Program-made: the position numbers and the translations under genes
The notes under the pieces: generated by a model
Database searches by the model: none
The model's input: the letters and a program-made list of their open reading frames with translations, nothing else
Told to the model about the DNA's origin: nothing
From: Sphingomonas pokkalii
GTDB taxonomy: Bacteria > Pseudomonadota > Alphaproteobacteria > Sphingomonadales > Sphingomonadaceae
DNA: 64,000 nucleotides
Assembly (NCBI RefSeq): GCF_003096275.1
Contig: NZ_QENQ01000001.1
Span: forward strand, 2,829,007 to 2,893,006
Direction: 5' to 3'
Shown: in pieces, positions 9,554 to 23,268 of the stretch
Numbering within the stretch: the stretch's first letter is position 1
How the letters are laid out: each line of letters starts with the position of its first letter

Positions 9554-10255
9554 TCAGTCTGCGGCAGCGGATTCCGGCTCGAATCGGTTGTTCCGCCAGT
9601 TGCGGACATAGGCGGAGCCGATCGGCGCATCGACCAGATCGATCCAGCTGTCATCGGCGTTGAGGACCGAGCCGATGCTCGTCCATTCGGTCGCGCGCGC
9701 ATCAATCGCATTTTCGTCCGCCACGCCGCGAAAATCGCCGCGAATGCGCCAGCCGCTATCTGCGGGCTCACCCTGTTCGTTGGGCAGGCCGGCCTCGCGA
9801 TAGAGATAATGGACCGCCAGCCCATCCCGCAGCACGCAGGAATCGACCAGGCAGCGATCGTCATACAGGCGCCGCACCGGCGCGGAGGGTGGGCGAACCA
9901 CATGGGCGTTGCCCCAGCGCAGATCGATCACGTCGCCGCGACGACAGCGAATCACGCTCCCAGGTCGCAACTGCGGCATGTCGAGCGGCGCGTTATCGAG
10001 CCGGCCGGTGAGCTTTTCGCCATCGACATGGGTGATTTTCACCCACATCCGTTCGGCGGCGAACTCGGCAGAGGCCGGAACCGATTGGAAGATGAGTTTT
10101 ACGAGGTCGCCGGGCATCAACGCCAGCACTTCATTCTCGTTGGGCAGGAAGAAGGTATAGGGCGCCGCCTCTGCGATGGGGCGCGGGTCCGTGATGCGGT
10201 AGCTGCCGAATAGCCGTCGTTGCCACCAGGAAAGCTTCGAGCGGAGTGTATTCAT
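9554..10255 (-). CDS. DUF2314 / DUF2185-type protein
   Basis: 233 residues. Residues about 30-115 resemble DUF2314 (YTFFLPNENEV, MWVKITHVDGEKLTGRLDN, then MPQLRPGSVI). The C-terminal part, about 135-225, resembles DUF2185/Imm33-like proteins (SCVLRDGLAVHYLYRE, SGWRIRGDFRG, VLNADDSWIDLVDAPIGSA). Both domain names are from memory and the function is unknown. It is probably cytoplasmic, with no signal peptide. The start overlaps the stop of the upstream VWA gene (ATGA at 10252-10255), so it is translationally coupled to the MoxR-VWA pair. Confidence 0.65.
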   Translation of the reverse strand: MNTLRSKLSWWQRRLFGSYRITDPRPIAEAAPYTFFLPNENEVLALMPGDLVKLIFQSVPASAEFAAERMWVKITHVDGEKLTGRLDNAPLDMPQLRPGSVIRCRRGDVIDLRWGNAHVVRPPSAPVRRLYDDRCLVDSCVLRDGLAVHYLYREAGLPNEQGEPADSGWRIRGDFRGVADENAIDARATEWTSIGSVLNADDSWIDLVDAPIGSAYVRNWRNNRFEPESAAAD

Positions 10256-11430
10256 CGCATTGCGCTCAACGCACGCATCGCCGCATCGATCCCGGCAAGC
10301 GTGAGTGGAAACATTCGGTCTCGCATCAAGGTGCGGACCATCGAAACCGAGTGCGAATAGGCCCAATGCGCCTCCGGCAATACATTCAGCCACACCGTCG
10401 CGGGATATGTATCCACCACGCGCTGCAGCCATAGTGCGCCGGGTTCTTCGTTCAGATGTTCCACCGATCCCCCCGCTTGGGTAAGCTCATAGGGGCTCAT
10501 CGCGGCATCCCCGACGAAGACGATCTTATAGTCGGGGCCGAATTTCCGCAGGATCTCAAGCGTCGGCGTGCGTTCGCTGAAGCGGCGGCGGTTGTCCTTC
10601 CAGACGCCTTCGTACAAGCAATTGTGGAAATAGAAGAATTCCAGGTTCTTGAACTCGCTGGTCGCGGCGGAGAACAGCTCTTCGCACAGCTTTACGAACG
10701 GATCCATCGATCCGCCGACGTCCAGGAAAAGCAGCAGCTTCACGGCATTATGGCGCTCCGGCCGCATCCGCACGTCCAACCAGCCCTGGCGAGCGGTACC
10801 TGCGATAGTCGCATCGAGATCGAGTTCGTCGGCGGCGCCTTCGCGGGCGAATCGGCGCAGCCGGCGCAGCGCCACCTTGATGTTGCGGGTGCCCAGTTCG
10901 CGGGTTGAATCGAGGTTGCGGAAGTCGCGCGCTTCCCAGACTTTTACCGCGCGCTGGTGCTGGCCGGCCCCGCCGATCCGCACGCCTTCGGGGTTGTAGC
11001 CGTCATTGCCGAAAGGCGAGGTGCCACCGGTCCCGACCCATTTGCTGCCGCCCTGATGACGCGCATGTTGTTCGGCGAGCCGCTCCCGCAGCGTCTCCAT
11101 GATTTTTTCCCAGGATCCCAGCGATTCGATCGCGGCCCGCTCTTCTGGGGTCAGGAATTTCTCCGTGACGGCGCGGAGCCATTCGTCCGGCAGGTCCATC
11201 GGCGCCAATCCAGTCGGCGAGGCAATGCCGCGAAACACTTTGGCGAAGATCTGATCGAAGCGATCGAGCAGGCCCTCGTCCTTCACATAGGTGGCGCGGG
11301 ATAGATAGTAGAAGGCTTCGGGCGTCGGATCGATCACTTCACGATCCAGTGCTTCCAGCAGGAGGAGGTGTTCCTTCAGGCTGGCGGCGATGCCGGCGGC
11401 ACGCAGTTCATCGAGAAAGGCGAGGAACAT
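10252..11430 (-). CDS. VWA domain-containing CoxE-like protein
   Basis: 392 residues of the CoxE/YehP-type family, partners of MoxR AAA+ ATPases in metallo-enzyme maturation or envelope stress. The C-terminal half holds the von Willebrand A fold with a MIDAS-like motif (LFLDVGGSM, where Asp-Gly-Gly-Ser replaces the usual DxSxS order) and VFVGDAAMSPYE. The N-terminal half is helical, starting LAFLDELRAAGI. It follows the MoxR gene after 75 bases on the same strand and overlaps the next gene by 4 bases. Confidence 0.85.
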   Translation of the reverse strand: MFLAFLDELRAAGIAASLKEHLLLLEALDREVIDPTPEAFYYLSRATYVKDEGLLDRFDQIFAKVFRGIASPTGLAPMDLPDEWLRAVTEKFLTPEERAAIESLGSWEKIMETLRERLAEQHARHQGGSKWVGTGGTSPFGNDGYNPEGVRIGGAGQHQRAVKVWEARDFRNLDSTRELGTRNIKVALRRLRRFAREGAADELDLDATIAGTARQGWLDVRMRPERHNAVKLLLFLDVGGSMDPFVKLCEELFSAATSEFKNLEFFYFHNCLYEGVWKDNRRRFSERTPTLEILRKFGPDYKIVFVGDAAMSPYELTQAGGSVEHLNEEPGALWLQRVVDTYPATVWLNVLPEAHWAYSHSVSMVRTLMRDRMFPLTLAGIDAAMRALSAMR

Positions 11431-11505
11431 GCCGGCAGTGTACGGGAAGGGGGCTCCCTGCGTCCACTCCGTTGACCGCCGGAGGCCCCCGGCCGGCCGT
11501 GGTGG

Positions 11506-12348
11506 CTATTTCTGGCGGCGTGCCATGAAGGCGAGGCGTTCGAACAGCATCACGTCCTGCTCGTTCTTGAGCAAGGCACCGTGCAGCGGCGGGATCGCCT
11601 TGCTCGGATCGCGTGATTGCAGCACTTCCAGCGGCATGTCTTCGTGCAGCAGCAGCTTCAACCAGTCGAGCAGCTCGCTCGTGGACGGCTTCTTCTTGAT
11701 GCCGGATACCTCGCGCACCTCGTAGAACAGGTCGAGCGCGCGGCTTACCACCAGCTTCTGAATGCCGGGGAAGTGCACATCGACGATCGCTTGCATCGTC
11801 TCGCGATCGGGGAATTTGATGTAGTGGAAGAAACAACGGCGCAGGAACGCGTCCGGCAGCTCCTTCTCGTTGTTCGAAGTGATCACGACGATCGGGCGTT
11901 CGGCTGCGCGCACCGTCTCGCCGGTTTCGTACACATGGAATTCCATGCGATCGAGCTCCTGGAGAAGATCGTTCGGGAACTCGATATCGGCCTTGTCGAT
12001 CTCGTCGATCAGCAGCACGGGCAGGGCAGGGCTGGTGAACGCCTCCCACAGCTTGCCCTTGCGGATATAGTTGCCGATGTCATGGACCCGCGGATCGCCG
12101 AGCTGGCCATCGCGCAGCCGGGCGACCGCGTCATACTCGTACAGGCCCTGCTGCGCCTTTGTCGTCGACTTGACGTTCCATTCGATCAACGGTGCGCCAA
12201 CCGCCTTGGCGATCTCATAGGCTAGCACTGTCTTGCCCGTGCCGGGCTCGCCTTTCACCAGCAGGGGGCGGCGGAGGGTGACGGCGGCGTTGACCGCGAC
12301 CTTCAGGTCGGCGGTTGCGACATAGCTTTGGGTGCCTTCGAAACGCAT
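11506..12348 (-). CDS. MoxR-family AAA+ ATPase
   Basis: 280 residues from the ATG at 12348. Walker A is GEPGTGKT, Walker B is LLIDEIDKAD, sensor 1 is VITSNNEKELPDAFLRRC, and an arginine-finger segment follows. This is a MoxR-type chaperone ATPase. Its partner is most likely the adjacent VWA protein, as is general for this family; the substrate here is unknown. An upstream in-frame extension of 30 residues is Arg-rich and overlaps the next gene, so the later ATG was chosen. Confidence 0.9.
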   Translation of the reverse strand: MRFEGTQSYVATADLKVAVNAAVTLRRPLLVKGEPGTGKTVLAYEIAKAVGAPLIEWNVKSTTKAQQGLYEYDAVARLRDGQLGDPRVHDIGNYIRKGKLWEAFTSPALPVLLIDEIDKADIEFPNDLLQELDRMEFHVYETGETVRAAERPIVVITSNNEKELPDAFLRRCFFHYIKFPDRETMQAIVDVHFPGIQKLVVSRALDLFYEVREVSGIKKKPSTSELLDWLKLLLHEDMPLEVLQSRDPSKAIPPLHGALLKNEQDVMLFERLAFMARRQK

Positions 12349-12392
12349 GTGCGAAGAGTGGGCGCAAAGGCGCGCGGACGCAACCCGTCCGC

Positions 12393-13058
12393 TCAGCCGC
12401 GTTGGCGTGCGCTTGCACGGGCCTCGAGCAGGTCCCACAGCGCACGATGCTGTGCGAAGAGCTGCTGCGCACCAAACAGCATCGCCCGCTCCAGCGCAGG
12501 TTCGCGGATGAGCGCATCGACCACGCTAACCGTCTCCGCTGCAATCGGCAGCGCGGCCGGGGACGGGAGAACACCGAAGTTGGCGGCCGCGAGATCGAGC
12601 ATCGCCCGGATCGATACCCAATCGATCGCAAGCGCGATTGCCGCCCCGGTGGCGCAGCCGGCGCGGTCGGATTGGGCGAGCATGTCGAGCGCATGGCGCT
12701 GGGCAGCGGCGGCGGATTCACTTTCCGCATGTCCCGGCGTTCGCGGTAGCGGCCCGGCGGCGGCGGACAGGCGCACCAGGCGAGTCCGTTCTCCGACAAA
12801 TGCGTCGGCCGCGGCCTCGATCCAATCTTGTTCCAGCGGGCGAACCGCGTGGTGGCGGGCGTGATCGATCAATCCGGGATGACGACCATGGAGCCGAGCG
12901 ATATGATGCACGGCATCCGCCAGGTCTCGTAGCGGCGCTTCGCCACGGATCAGCGCGTTCAGGTGCGGGTGCGTGCTACTGCCATCGCTGGCCGCAAGGA
13001 TCCCCATCGCTCCCCAAGCGCCGGCCAAGGATATGGATTTGACGATATCGACCGGCAT
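12393..13058 (-). CDS. hypothetical protein (possible DUF6975-type)
   Basis: 221 residues from the ATG at 13058, which has GAGGA five bases upstream; the neighbouring ATG at 13061 is too close to that site. It is Ala- and His-rich, mostly helical and probably cytoplasmic. I associate this kind of protein with sphingomonads (perhaps DUF6975), but only weakly, and no catalytic motif is visible. The end lies 44 bases upstream of the MoxR gene, so it could lead that operon. Confidence 0.6.
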   Translation of the reverse strand: MPVDIVKSISLAGAWGAMGILAASDGSSTHPHLNALIRGEAPLRDLADAVHHIARLHGRHPGLIDHARHHAVRPLEQDWIEAAADAFVGERTRLVRLSAAAGPLPRTPGHAESESAAAAQRHALDMLAQSDRAGCATGAAIALAIDWVSIRAMLDLAAANFGVLPSPAALPIAAETVSVVDALIREPALERAMLFGAQQLFAQHRALWDLLEARASARQRG

Positions 13059-13176
13059 CATGTTCCTCGGATGGATCAAGCATCACATTGCTGTTGCCAG
13101 CAACCTGTCGTCGCATACCGGGGGATACCGAAGCGCGTAGAAAGATGGTTACGGGAAAATTAAACTTGAACTCGAC

Positions 13177-13212
13177 AAAAAAGGGGCCCCGCGATCATCA
13201 TCGGGGGCCCTT
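13177..13212 (-). terminator. Rho-independent terminator of rpoD
   Basis: On the minus strand, just after the rpoD stop, a GC-rich hairpin (GGGCCCCCGAT arm pairing with ATCGCGGGGCCC) is followed directly by CTTTTTTGTC. This is the textbook order of stem then T-run for rpoD transcription. Confidence 0.85.
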
Positions 13213-13221
13213 CTTGCAAGG

Positions 13222-15249
<2,028 letters not shown>

Positions 15250-15291
15250 CAAATGCCCTCAAAATACGATGGCGGCAATTTTACACCGCCT

Positions 15292-17187
15292 CTATTCCTC
15301 AAAAACGCCGTCGTCCGCAAGCATCAGATTGGCAAGCCGATCCTGAAGCTCCTGCCGCTGTCGCGAAAGCGCCACCTGGCGGGCAAACGCTTCCTCCGTC
15401 ACGTCCCGCATCAGCGATGCCGTCGCCTCCGCAAGTGCTGCGTCGACAACGGGTTGCGCCGTCATCACCGCAATCGCCTCGCTCAGATCGTCGCGCGCCT
15501 TCATCACGTCGGCCTCGGGCCGCGTGAAGGAGAAGGGGAGCGTATCTGCGCCGAGCAACGCACCTGCCGCTGAATCGAAACCGGACGTCGACAATATGGT
15601 GCGGAAATCGTCGCTATCAAGTTGGCGCAGATTGGGCGTTGTCATCGCGATGTCCACCACCGATTCGAACAGTCGCGCCAGCGGCCCGGATCCGCTGCGC
15701 AGGCTCCCCAGCACTTCAAGATGCCGGGCGATCTCGCCCGGGTGTCGGACCAGTCCTGCAAGCACCGCGCGGGCCAGGATGGGATCGAGTCCGCTCGCCT
15801 GTACGCCGCGGATCAGATGTGACGGGGGTGCCTCAGGCGGCTGCCAGCCGCCGCGGGCGTTGCGGGTGCCGCGTGGCTGTTGACGAGCAGTGGCGGGGCC
15901 GCGTTGATCCTTGCGGAATTCGCGGGGGCCACGGCCGAACTGCTGGTCGGCGCGTGCTCGGAATTCCGCGATATATTCGTGCTTTACGTTTGGATCTTGA
16001 ATTTGCTCGGCAAGCTCGGTGAGGCGGCGTTTGAGGCCGGCGCGCTGCTCGGGCGTGTCGAGCGGACCGGCCGACACTTCGCTGGCCCACAGCCGATCGA
16101 CCAGCGGCTCGGGCTTGGCGAGGAGCGCTTCGAAGGCGGCCGGGCCCTGCGAACGGACGAGATCGTCCGGGTCCAGCCCTTGGGGCAGGGTGACGAAGGC
16201 GAGGCTGCGGCCGGGTGCCAGCATCGGCAGCGCGCGGTGGGCGGCACGCAGTGCTGCCTTCTGCCCGGCGCTATCGCCGTCGAAGCAGAGCAGGGGGACT
16301 TCGGACAATCGCCACAGCCGTTCGAGCTGGTGTTCGGTCAGCGCGGTGCCGAGCGGGGCGACCGCCTCGCCAAAGCCGGCCTGGGCGAGCGCGATCACGT
16401 CCATATAGCCTTCGACCGCGATCACCCGATCGGCCTTGCGCGCGGCGGCCTGGGCGCGATCGAGATTGTAGAGCGTCCGGCCCTTGTCGAAGAGCGGGGT
16501 TTCCGGCGAATTGAGGTACTTGGGCTCACCTTCTCCGATGATTCGTCCGCCGAACGCGATCGTCCGGCCGCGCACGTCGCGGATCGGGATCATCAGTCGG
16601 CCGCGGAACCGATCGTACGATTCCTTGCCCTCGACGGCGATCAGCATACCGGATTCGACCAGCATCGCGTCGCCGTACGCCTTCAGCGCCTCCTTGAGCT
16701 TGCCGCGCGAATCGGGGGCGAAGCCAAGGCCGAAGGTCCGGGCGGTCTCCGGCGTGATGCCGCGGCGCTGGAGCACGGCGCGGGCCTCGGCGCCTTCGAT
16801 GCCGTTCAGCCGCTCGGTGAACCAGGTGGCGGCCTCGCCCATCAGCTCGTGCAGGCCACGCGCGCGCTCGGCCTTTTCGGCGGCGCGGCGGTCCTGCTCG
16901 GGCATGTCGAGCCCGGCGGCCTGCGCCAATTCCTTCACCGCATCGATGAAGGGCAGGCCGCGCTGGTCGGTCATCCAGCGGATGGCATCGCCATGCGCGC
17001 CGCAGCCGAAGCAATGGTAGAAGCCCTTGTCGTCGTTGACGTAGAAGCTGGGGGTCTTCTCGTTGTGGAACGGGCAGCAGGCGCGAAACTCCTTGCCCGC
17101 GCGCTGCAGCTTCACCGACTTGGCGATCAGCGTGGACAGCGTGGTGCGGGCGCGGAGCTCGTCGAGAAAGGCGGGGGTTAGGGACAT
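15292..17187 (-). CDS. dnaG: DNA primase
   Basis: Makes RNA primers at the replication fork. It has 631 residues, with an N-terminal CHC2 zinc finger (ligands C38, H41, C59, C62), a TOPRIM core with VIAVEGYMDVIALAQAG and the metal-binding CFDGDSAGQKAA, and a C-terminal helicase-binding region. The start is four bases after the stop of the DUF559 gene, which now sits where yqeY would normally precede dnaG. Confidence 0.97.
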   Translation of the reverse strand: MSLTPAFLDELRARTTLSTLIAKSVKLQRAGKEFRACCPFHNEKTPSFYVNDDKGFYHCFGCGAHGDAIRWMTDQRGLPFIDAVKELAQAAGLDMPEQDRRAAEKAERARGLHELMGEAATWFTERLNGIEGAEARAVLQRRGITPETARTFGLGFAPDSRGKLKEALKAYGDAMLVESGMLIAVEGKESYDRFRGRLMIPIRDVRGRTIAFGGRIIGEGEPKYLNSPETPLFDKGRTLYNLDRAQAAARKADRVIAVEGYMDVIALAQAGFGEAVAPLGTALTEHQLERLWRLSEVPLLCFDGDSAGQKAALRAAHRALPMLAPGRSLAFVTLPQGLDPDDLVRSQGPAAFEALLAKPEPLVDRLWASEVSAGPLDTPEQRAGLKRRLTELAEQIQDPNVKHEYIAEFRARADQQFGRGPREFRKDQRGPATARQQPRGTRNARGGWQPPEAPPSHLIRGVQASGLDPILARAVLAGLVRHPGEIARHLEVLGSLRSGSGPLARLFESVVDIAMTTPNLRQLDSDDFRTILSTSGFDSAAGALLGADTLPFSFTRPEADVMKARDDLSEAIAVMTAQPVVDAALAEATASLMRDVTEEAFARQVALSRQRQELQDRLANLMLADDGVFEE

Positions 17188-17191
17188 GGGG

Positions 17192-17659
17192 CTAGCTGCT
17201 CCCCCTCCCGCGAGCGGGAGGGGGCTGGGGGGTGGGCCCCCGCTCCATGCTGGGCGAAGCAGCCGCGAGAATAGCCTGCAACACGCCCTCCATATTCGAC
17301 GTCAAATCATTGTTCCAAAAGCGGATCACGCGGTAACCTTCAGCCTCGATCCGGCGCGTGCGCTCGGCATCGGCGACGGTCACCTCGATATGCTGGCTGC
17401 CGTCAAGTTCCACCACCAGCTTAGCCTTGCGACATGCGAAATCGGCGAAGTGCCCCGCAATCGGCATCTGCCGGCTGAACTTCAGCCCGGCCAGCTGCGA
17501 CTTCCGCAGCTTCGACCACAGCAGCTCCTCCGCCGCCGTGGGATCATTTCGCAGTTCGCGCGCCCGCTCGGTCGGCCTGTCCAGCCGGAAGTGGGGGCCC
17601 ACCCCCCGGCCCCCTCCCGCTTGCGGGAGGGGGAGCGCAGAGCGGTCCCCGTCGTCCAT
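17192..17659 (-). CDS. DUF559 (Vsr-like, PD-(D/E)XK fold) protein
   Basis: 155 residues. The central part (about 25-135) is the DUF559 domain: LRNDPTAAEELLWSKLR, then FSRQMPIAGHFADFACRKAKLVVELDGSQH and ADAERTRRIEAEGYRVIRFW. This is a Vsr-related nuclease fold of unknown function. The first 20 and last 17 residues (PLPQAGGGRGVGP; TPQPPPARGRGSS) are encoded by the flanking palindromic repeats. A GTG at 17602 could start the protein after the first repeat. The gene splits the yqeY-dnaG junction, which argues for insertion as a cassette. Confidence 0.8.
   Translation of the reverse strand: MDDGDRSALPLPQAGGGRGVGPHFRLDRPTERARELRNDPTAAEELLWSKLRKSQLAGLKFSRQMPIAGHFADFACRKAKLVVELDGSQHIEVTVADAERTRRIEAEGYRVIRFWNNDLTSNMEGVLQAILAAASPSMERGPTPQPPPARGRGSS
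17201..17242. repeat. palindromic repeat, copy a (left of DUF559)
   Basis: A perfect 11-bp palindrome (CCCCCTCCCGC, two-base loop, GCGGGAGGGGG) at 17201-17224 is followed by CTGGGGGGTGGGCCCCC. It encodes the C-terminal residues of the DUF559 protein and is the inverted counterpart of copy b. Confidence 0.85.
17592..17633. repeat. palindromic repeat, copy b (right of DUF559)
   Basis: TGGGGGCCCACCCCCCGGC is followed by the same 11-bp palindrome (17610-17633, loop TT). It is the near-perfect reverse complement of copy a, so the DUF559 gene sits inside an inverted pair with the palindromes outermost. It encodes the N-terminal residues of the DUF559 protein. Confidence 0.85.
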
Positions 17660-17660
17660 C

Positions 17661-18113
17661 TCAGCTCAGCGCTGCCTTCACCAGCGCGCTGGCCTTGCTC
17701 ATGTCGAGCTGCGCCGCGTGGCGGCCCTTCAGCTCCGCCATCACCCGGCCCATGTCCTTCATGCCCGACGCGCCCAGTTCCGCCTTGATCGCCTCGATCG
17801 CCGCGCTCGTCTCCGCCTCGCTCATCTGCTGCGGCAGGAAGCGCTCGATCACCACCACCTCGGCCGCCTCGGCGTCGGCCAACTCCTGCCGTCCGCCCTT
17901 CACATACATCTCGATCGATTCGCGGCGCTGCTTGACCATCTTCTGCAGCACCTCGACGACCAGCACGTCGTCGTCCTCCGGCGCCTTGCCGGTGCGGGCC
18001 TCGATGTCGCGGTTCTTGATCGCGCTCTGGATCAGGCGGATCGTGGCGGTCGACGCCTTGTCCCCGCCCTTCATGGCGGTCACCAGCGCAGCCTTGATGT
18101 CGTCGCGAATCAT
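17661..18113 (-). CDS. GatB/YqeY domain-containing protein
   Basis: 150 residues from the ATG at 18113, a YqeY-family protein sharing the tail domain of GatB (tRNA-dependent amidation). Its own role is not well defined. Visible features are MIRDDIKAALVTAMK at the start, QKMVKQRRESIEMY, and FLPQQMSEAE before the C-terminal helical domain. The start avoids a 25-residue extension that has no ribosome site. It precedes dnaG and rpoD on the same strand, but the DUF559 cassette now intervenes. Confidence 0.9.
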   Translation of the reverse strand: MIRDDIKAALVTAMKGGDKASTATIRLIQSAIKNRDIEARTGKAPEDDDVLVVEVLQKMVKQRRESIEMYVKGGRQELADAEAAEVVVIERFLPQQMSEAETSAAIEAIKAELGASGMKDMGRVMAELKGRHAAQLDMSKASALVKAALS

Positions 18114-18257
18114 TCGTGGTCTCTCGATCTTGTCCGGGAAAGCGCGGAGACATAGCCGACCCGCACAAAACTTAACAGATTGACGCACCCGCCCATGGGG
18201 TCTAGCGGGCGGCCCTTAGCAACATCGCAAAACCCAAAGCAGGAGTGCCCGCCCCAA

Positions 18258-19538
18258 ATGGCCGACGCCAAACCCTTGTCCATGCCCGTTGGAGCCACGG
18301 GCGTTCTGGTTCTGGCGAGCGGCGAGATATTGTGGGGTCGAGGATTCGGTGCCGAAGGCGATGCCGTCGGCGAGGTGTGCTTCCACACCGCGATGACCGG
18401 CTATCAGGAGATCATGACCGATCCGAGCTTCGCCGGCCAGATCATCAACTTCACCTTCCCGCATATCGGCAATGTCGGCGCCAATCCCGACGACATCGAG
18501 GCCGATGATCCCCATGCGCTGGGCATGATCGTCCGCCAGGACGTGACCGATCCGTCGAACTTCCGCAGCACCGAGCATCTCGATGCCTGGATGGCGAAGC
18601 ACAAGCGGATCGGCCTGTCGGGCATCGACACGCGCGCGCTCACCCGCCGCATCCGGCTGGGCGGCGCGCCGAACGGCGTGATCGCGCACTCGAAGTCCGG
18701 CAATTTTGACCTCGACGCGCTGCTGGAGAAGGCGCGCGGCTGGCCGGGGCTGGAGGGCATGGACCTCGCCATCACCGTCTCGTGCGAGACGCATTTCGGC
18801 TGGGAAGGCGGCGTGTGGCGCCTTGGGGTCGGGTATGAAAACACCTCTCCCCTCCCGCTTGCGGGAGGGGCCGGGGGTGGGCGCCCGGCCTCCTCGACCG
18901 ACACCGCTGGTGGAGAGGGTGGGCCCACCCCCAACCCCCTCCCGCAGGCGGGAGGGGGCTTAAAGAAGCGCCCGCAGGTCGTCGCGATCGACTATGGTTC
19001 GAAGCGCAACATCTTCCGCAACCTGGTCCAGGCCGGCGCGGACGTGACCGTGCTGCCCGCCACCGCGACCTTCGAGCAGGTGATGTCCTTCAACCCGGAC
19101 GGCTTCTTCCTCTCGAATGGCCCGGGCGATCCCGCGGCAACCGGCGAGTACGCCGTGCCGGTGATCCGCCAGATGCTCGAGACCGGCAAGCCGCTGTTCG
19201 GCATCTGCCTCGGCCACCAGCTGCTCGGCCTCGCGGTGGGCGCTGAGACCACCAAGATGTTCCAGGGCCATCGCGGCGCCAACCATCCGGTCAAGCGGCT
19301 GGAAGACGGCGCGGTCGAGATCACCTCCATGAACCATGGCTTCGCCGTCGAGCGCGAGAGCCTGCCGGCCAATGCCCGCGAGACGCATGTGTCGCTGTTC
19401 GACGGCTCCAACGCCGGCATCGAGCTCACCGACCGCCCGGCGTTCAGCGTGCAATACCACCCCGAGGCCAGCCCGGGCCCGCAGGACAGCCTCTATCTGT
19501 TCGAGCGGTTCGTGGAGATGATGGGAGCGCAGCGTTGA
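18258..19538 (+). CDS. carA: carbamoyl-phosphate synthase small chain, with repeat-encoded insert
   Basis: Glutamine amidotransferase subunit that feeds ammonia to CarB for carbamoyl phosphate (arginine and pyrimidine synthesis). It has 426 residues from the ATG at 18258, about 40 more than usual. The N-terminal CarA domain (ILWGRGFGAEGDAVGEVCF) and the class I GATase domain (GICLGHQ with catalytic Cys317, then HPEASPGP) are intact. Between them, about residues 195-240, an extra Gly/Pro-rich segment (SPLPLAGGAGGGRPAS to NPLPQAGGG) is encoded by an inverted pair of palindromic repeats that keeps frame. The insert falls in the interdomain linker, which probably explains why it is tolerated. The start codon has AGGAG twelve bases upstream. 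Confidence 0.95.
   Translation: MADAKPLSMPVGATGVLVLASGEILWGRGFGAEGDAVGEVCFHTAMTGYQEIMTDPSFAGQIINFTFPHIGNVGANPDDIEADDPHALGMIVRQDVTDPSNFRSTEHLDAWMAKHKRIGLSGIDTRALTRRIRLGGAPNGVIAHSKSGNFDLDALLEKARGWPGLEGMDLAITVSCETHFGWEGGVWRLGVGYENTSPLPLAGGAGGGRPASSTDTAGGEGGPTPNPLPQAGGGLKKRPQVVAIDYGSKRNIFRNLVQAGADVTVLPATATFEQVMSFNPDGFFLSNGPGDPAATGEYAVPVIRQMLETGKPLFGICLGHQLLGLAVGAETTKMFQGHRGANHPVKRLEDGAVEITSMNHGFAVERESLPANARETHVSLFDGSNAGIELTDRPAFSVQYHPEASPGPQDSLYLFERFVEMMGAQR
18849..18889. repeat. palindromic repeat, copy c (inside carA)
   Basis: A palindrome with 10-bp arms (CCCCTCCCGC, TT, GCGGGAGGGG) at 18849-18870 is followed by CCGGGGGTGGGCGCCCGG. It has the same organisation and orientation as copy a and is translated within carA. 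Confidence 0.8.
18920..18958. repeat. palindromic repeat, copy d (inside carA)
   Basis: TGGGCCCACCCCCAA leads into the 11-bp palindrome at 18935-18958 (loop AG). It is inverted relative to copy c, so c and d form an outward-palindrome pair around a spacer of about 30 bases, the same architecture as the pair flanking the DUF559 gene but without a gene inside. Confidence 0.8.
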
Positions 19539-19926
19539 AGCTTGTGGCCAAGATCTTGGTCTTGGCCAGCATCGTTGTTGCTCTGTCCATTGCTGCCTTT
19601 GTTTGGTTCCTAGACAGGACGTTAGGAAGCGGGTCGTGTTCCACCACCGTCTACCAGCAAGCCAAGGGATCGGAAGGTTTACTCGCAAGAGTTCAGATGA
19701 CGGATTGTGGAGCTACCACGGGGTACTCCCGAACCGTGATGGTTCAGCAATCGGGCATCTTCACTCAAGAGTGTAGAGCGGCAGGTTTCGACGGACAGCC
19801 GAGGGTTCGTTTGCGTTGGCTGGCAAATGGCTCCCTCGAAATTGTTCACACCGCATCGTCTAACGATGTGTTCGCGTCCAACAGCCACTGTTTTGGGCGC
19901 CCTATCAAAGTGACTCAGGAACGATA

Positions 19927-19927
<1 letters not shown>
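19535..19927 (+). CDS. small membrane-anchored protein of unknown function (DUF5412-like?)
   Basis: 130 residues starting at TTG 19535, which overlaps the carA stop (TTGA) and has GGGAG seven bases upstream. An N-terminal hydrophobic helix (residues 5-26) is an anchor or uncleaved signal, and the rest would be periplasmic. The motif [10 protein letters not shown] and paired cysteines resemble small DUF5412-type envelope proteins; that assignment is tentative. The stop overlaps the carB start (TAATG), so it is fitted exactly between carA and carB. Its base composition is visibly less GC-rich than carA and carB, which suggests acquisition. Confidence 0.7.
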
Positions 19928-23256
<3,329 letters not shown>

Positions 23257-23268
23257 TACATCTACTTG

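Noticed and set aside
17201..17633. CRISPR-like repeats
   Set aside because: The repeats are inverted palindromic copies around a gene; they are not regularly spaced direct repeats, and no cas gene is present.
18180..18206. TTGACG and TCTAGC as a carA promoter
   Set aside because: The spacing (15 bases) and the -10 match are poor, so it is not listed as a feature.
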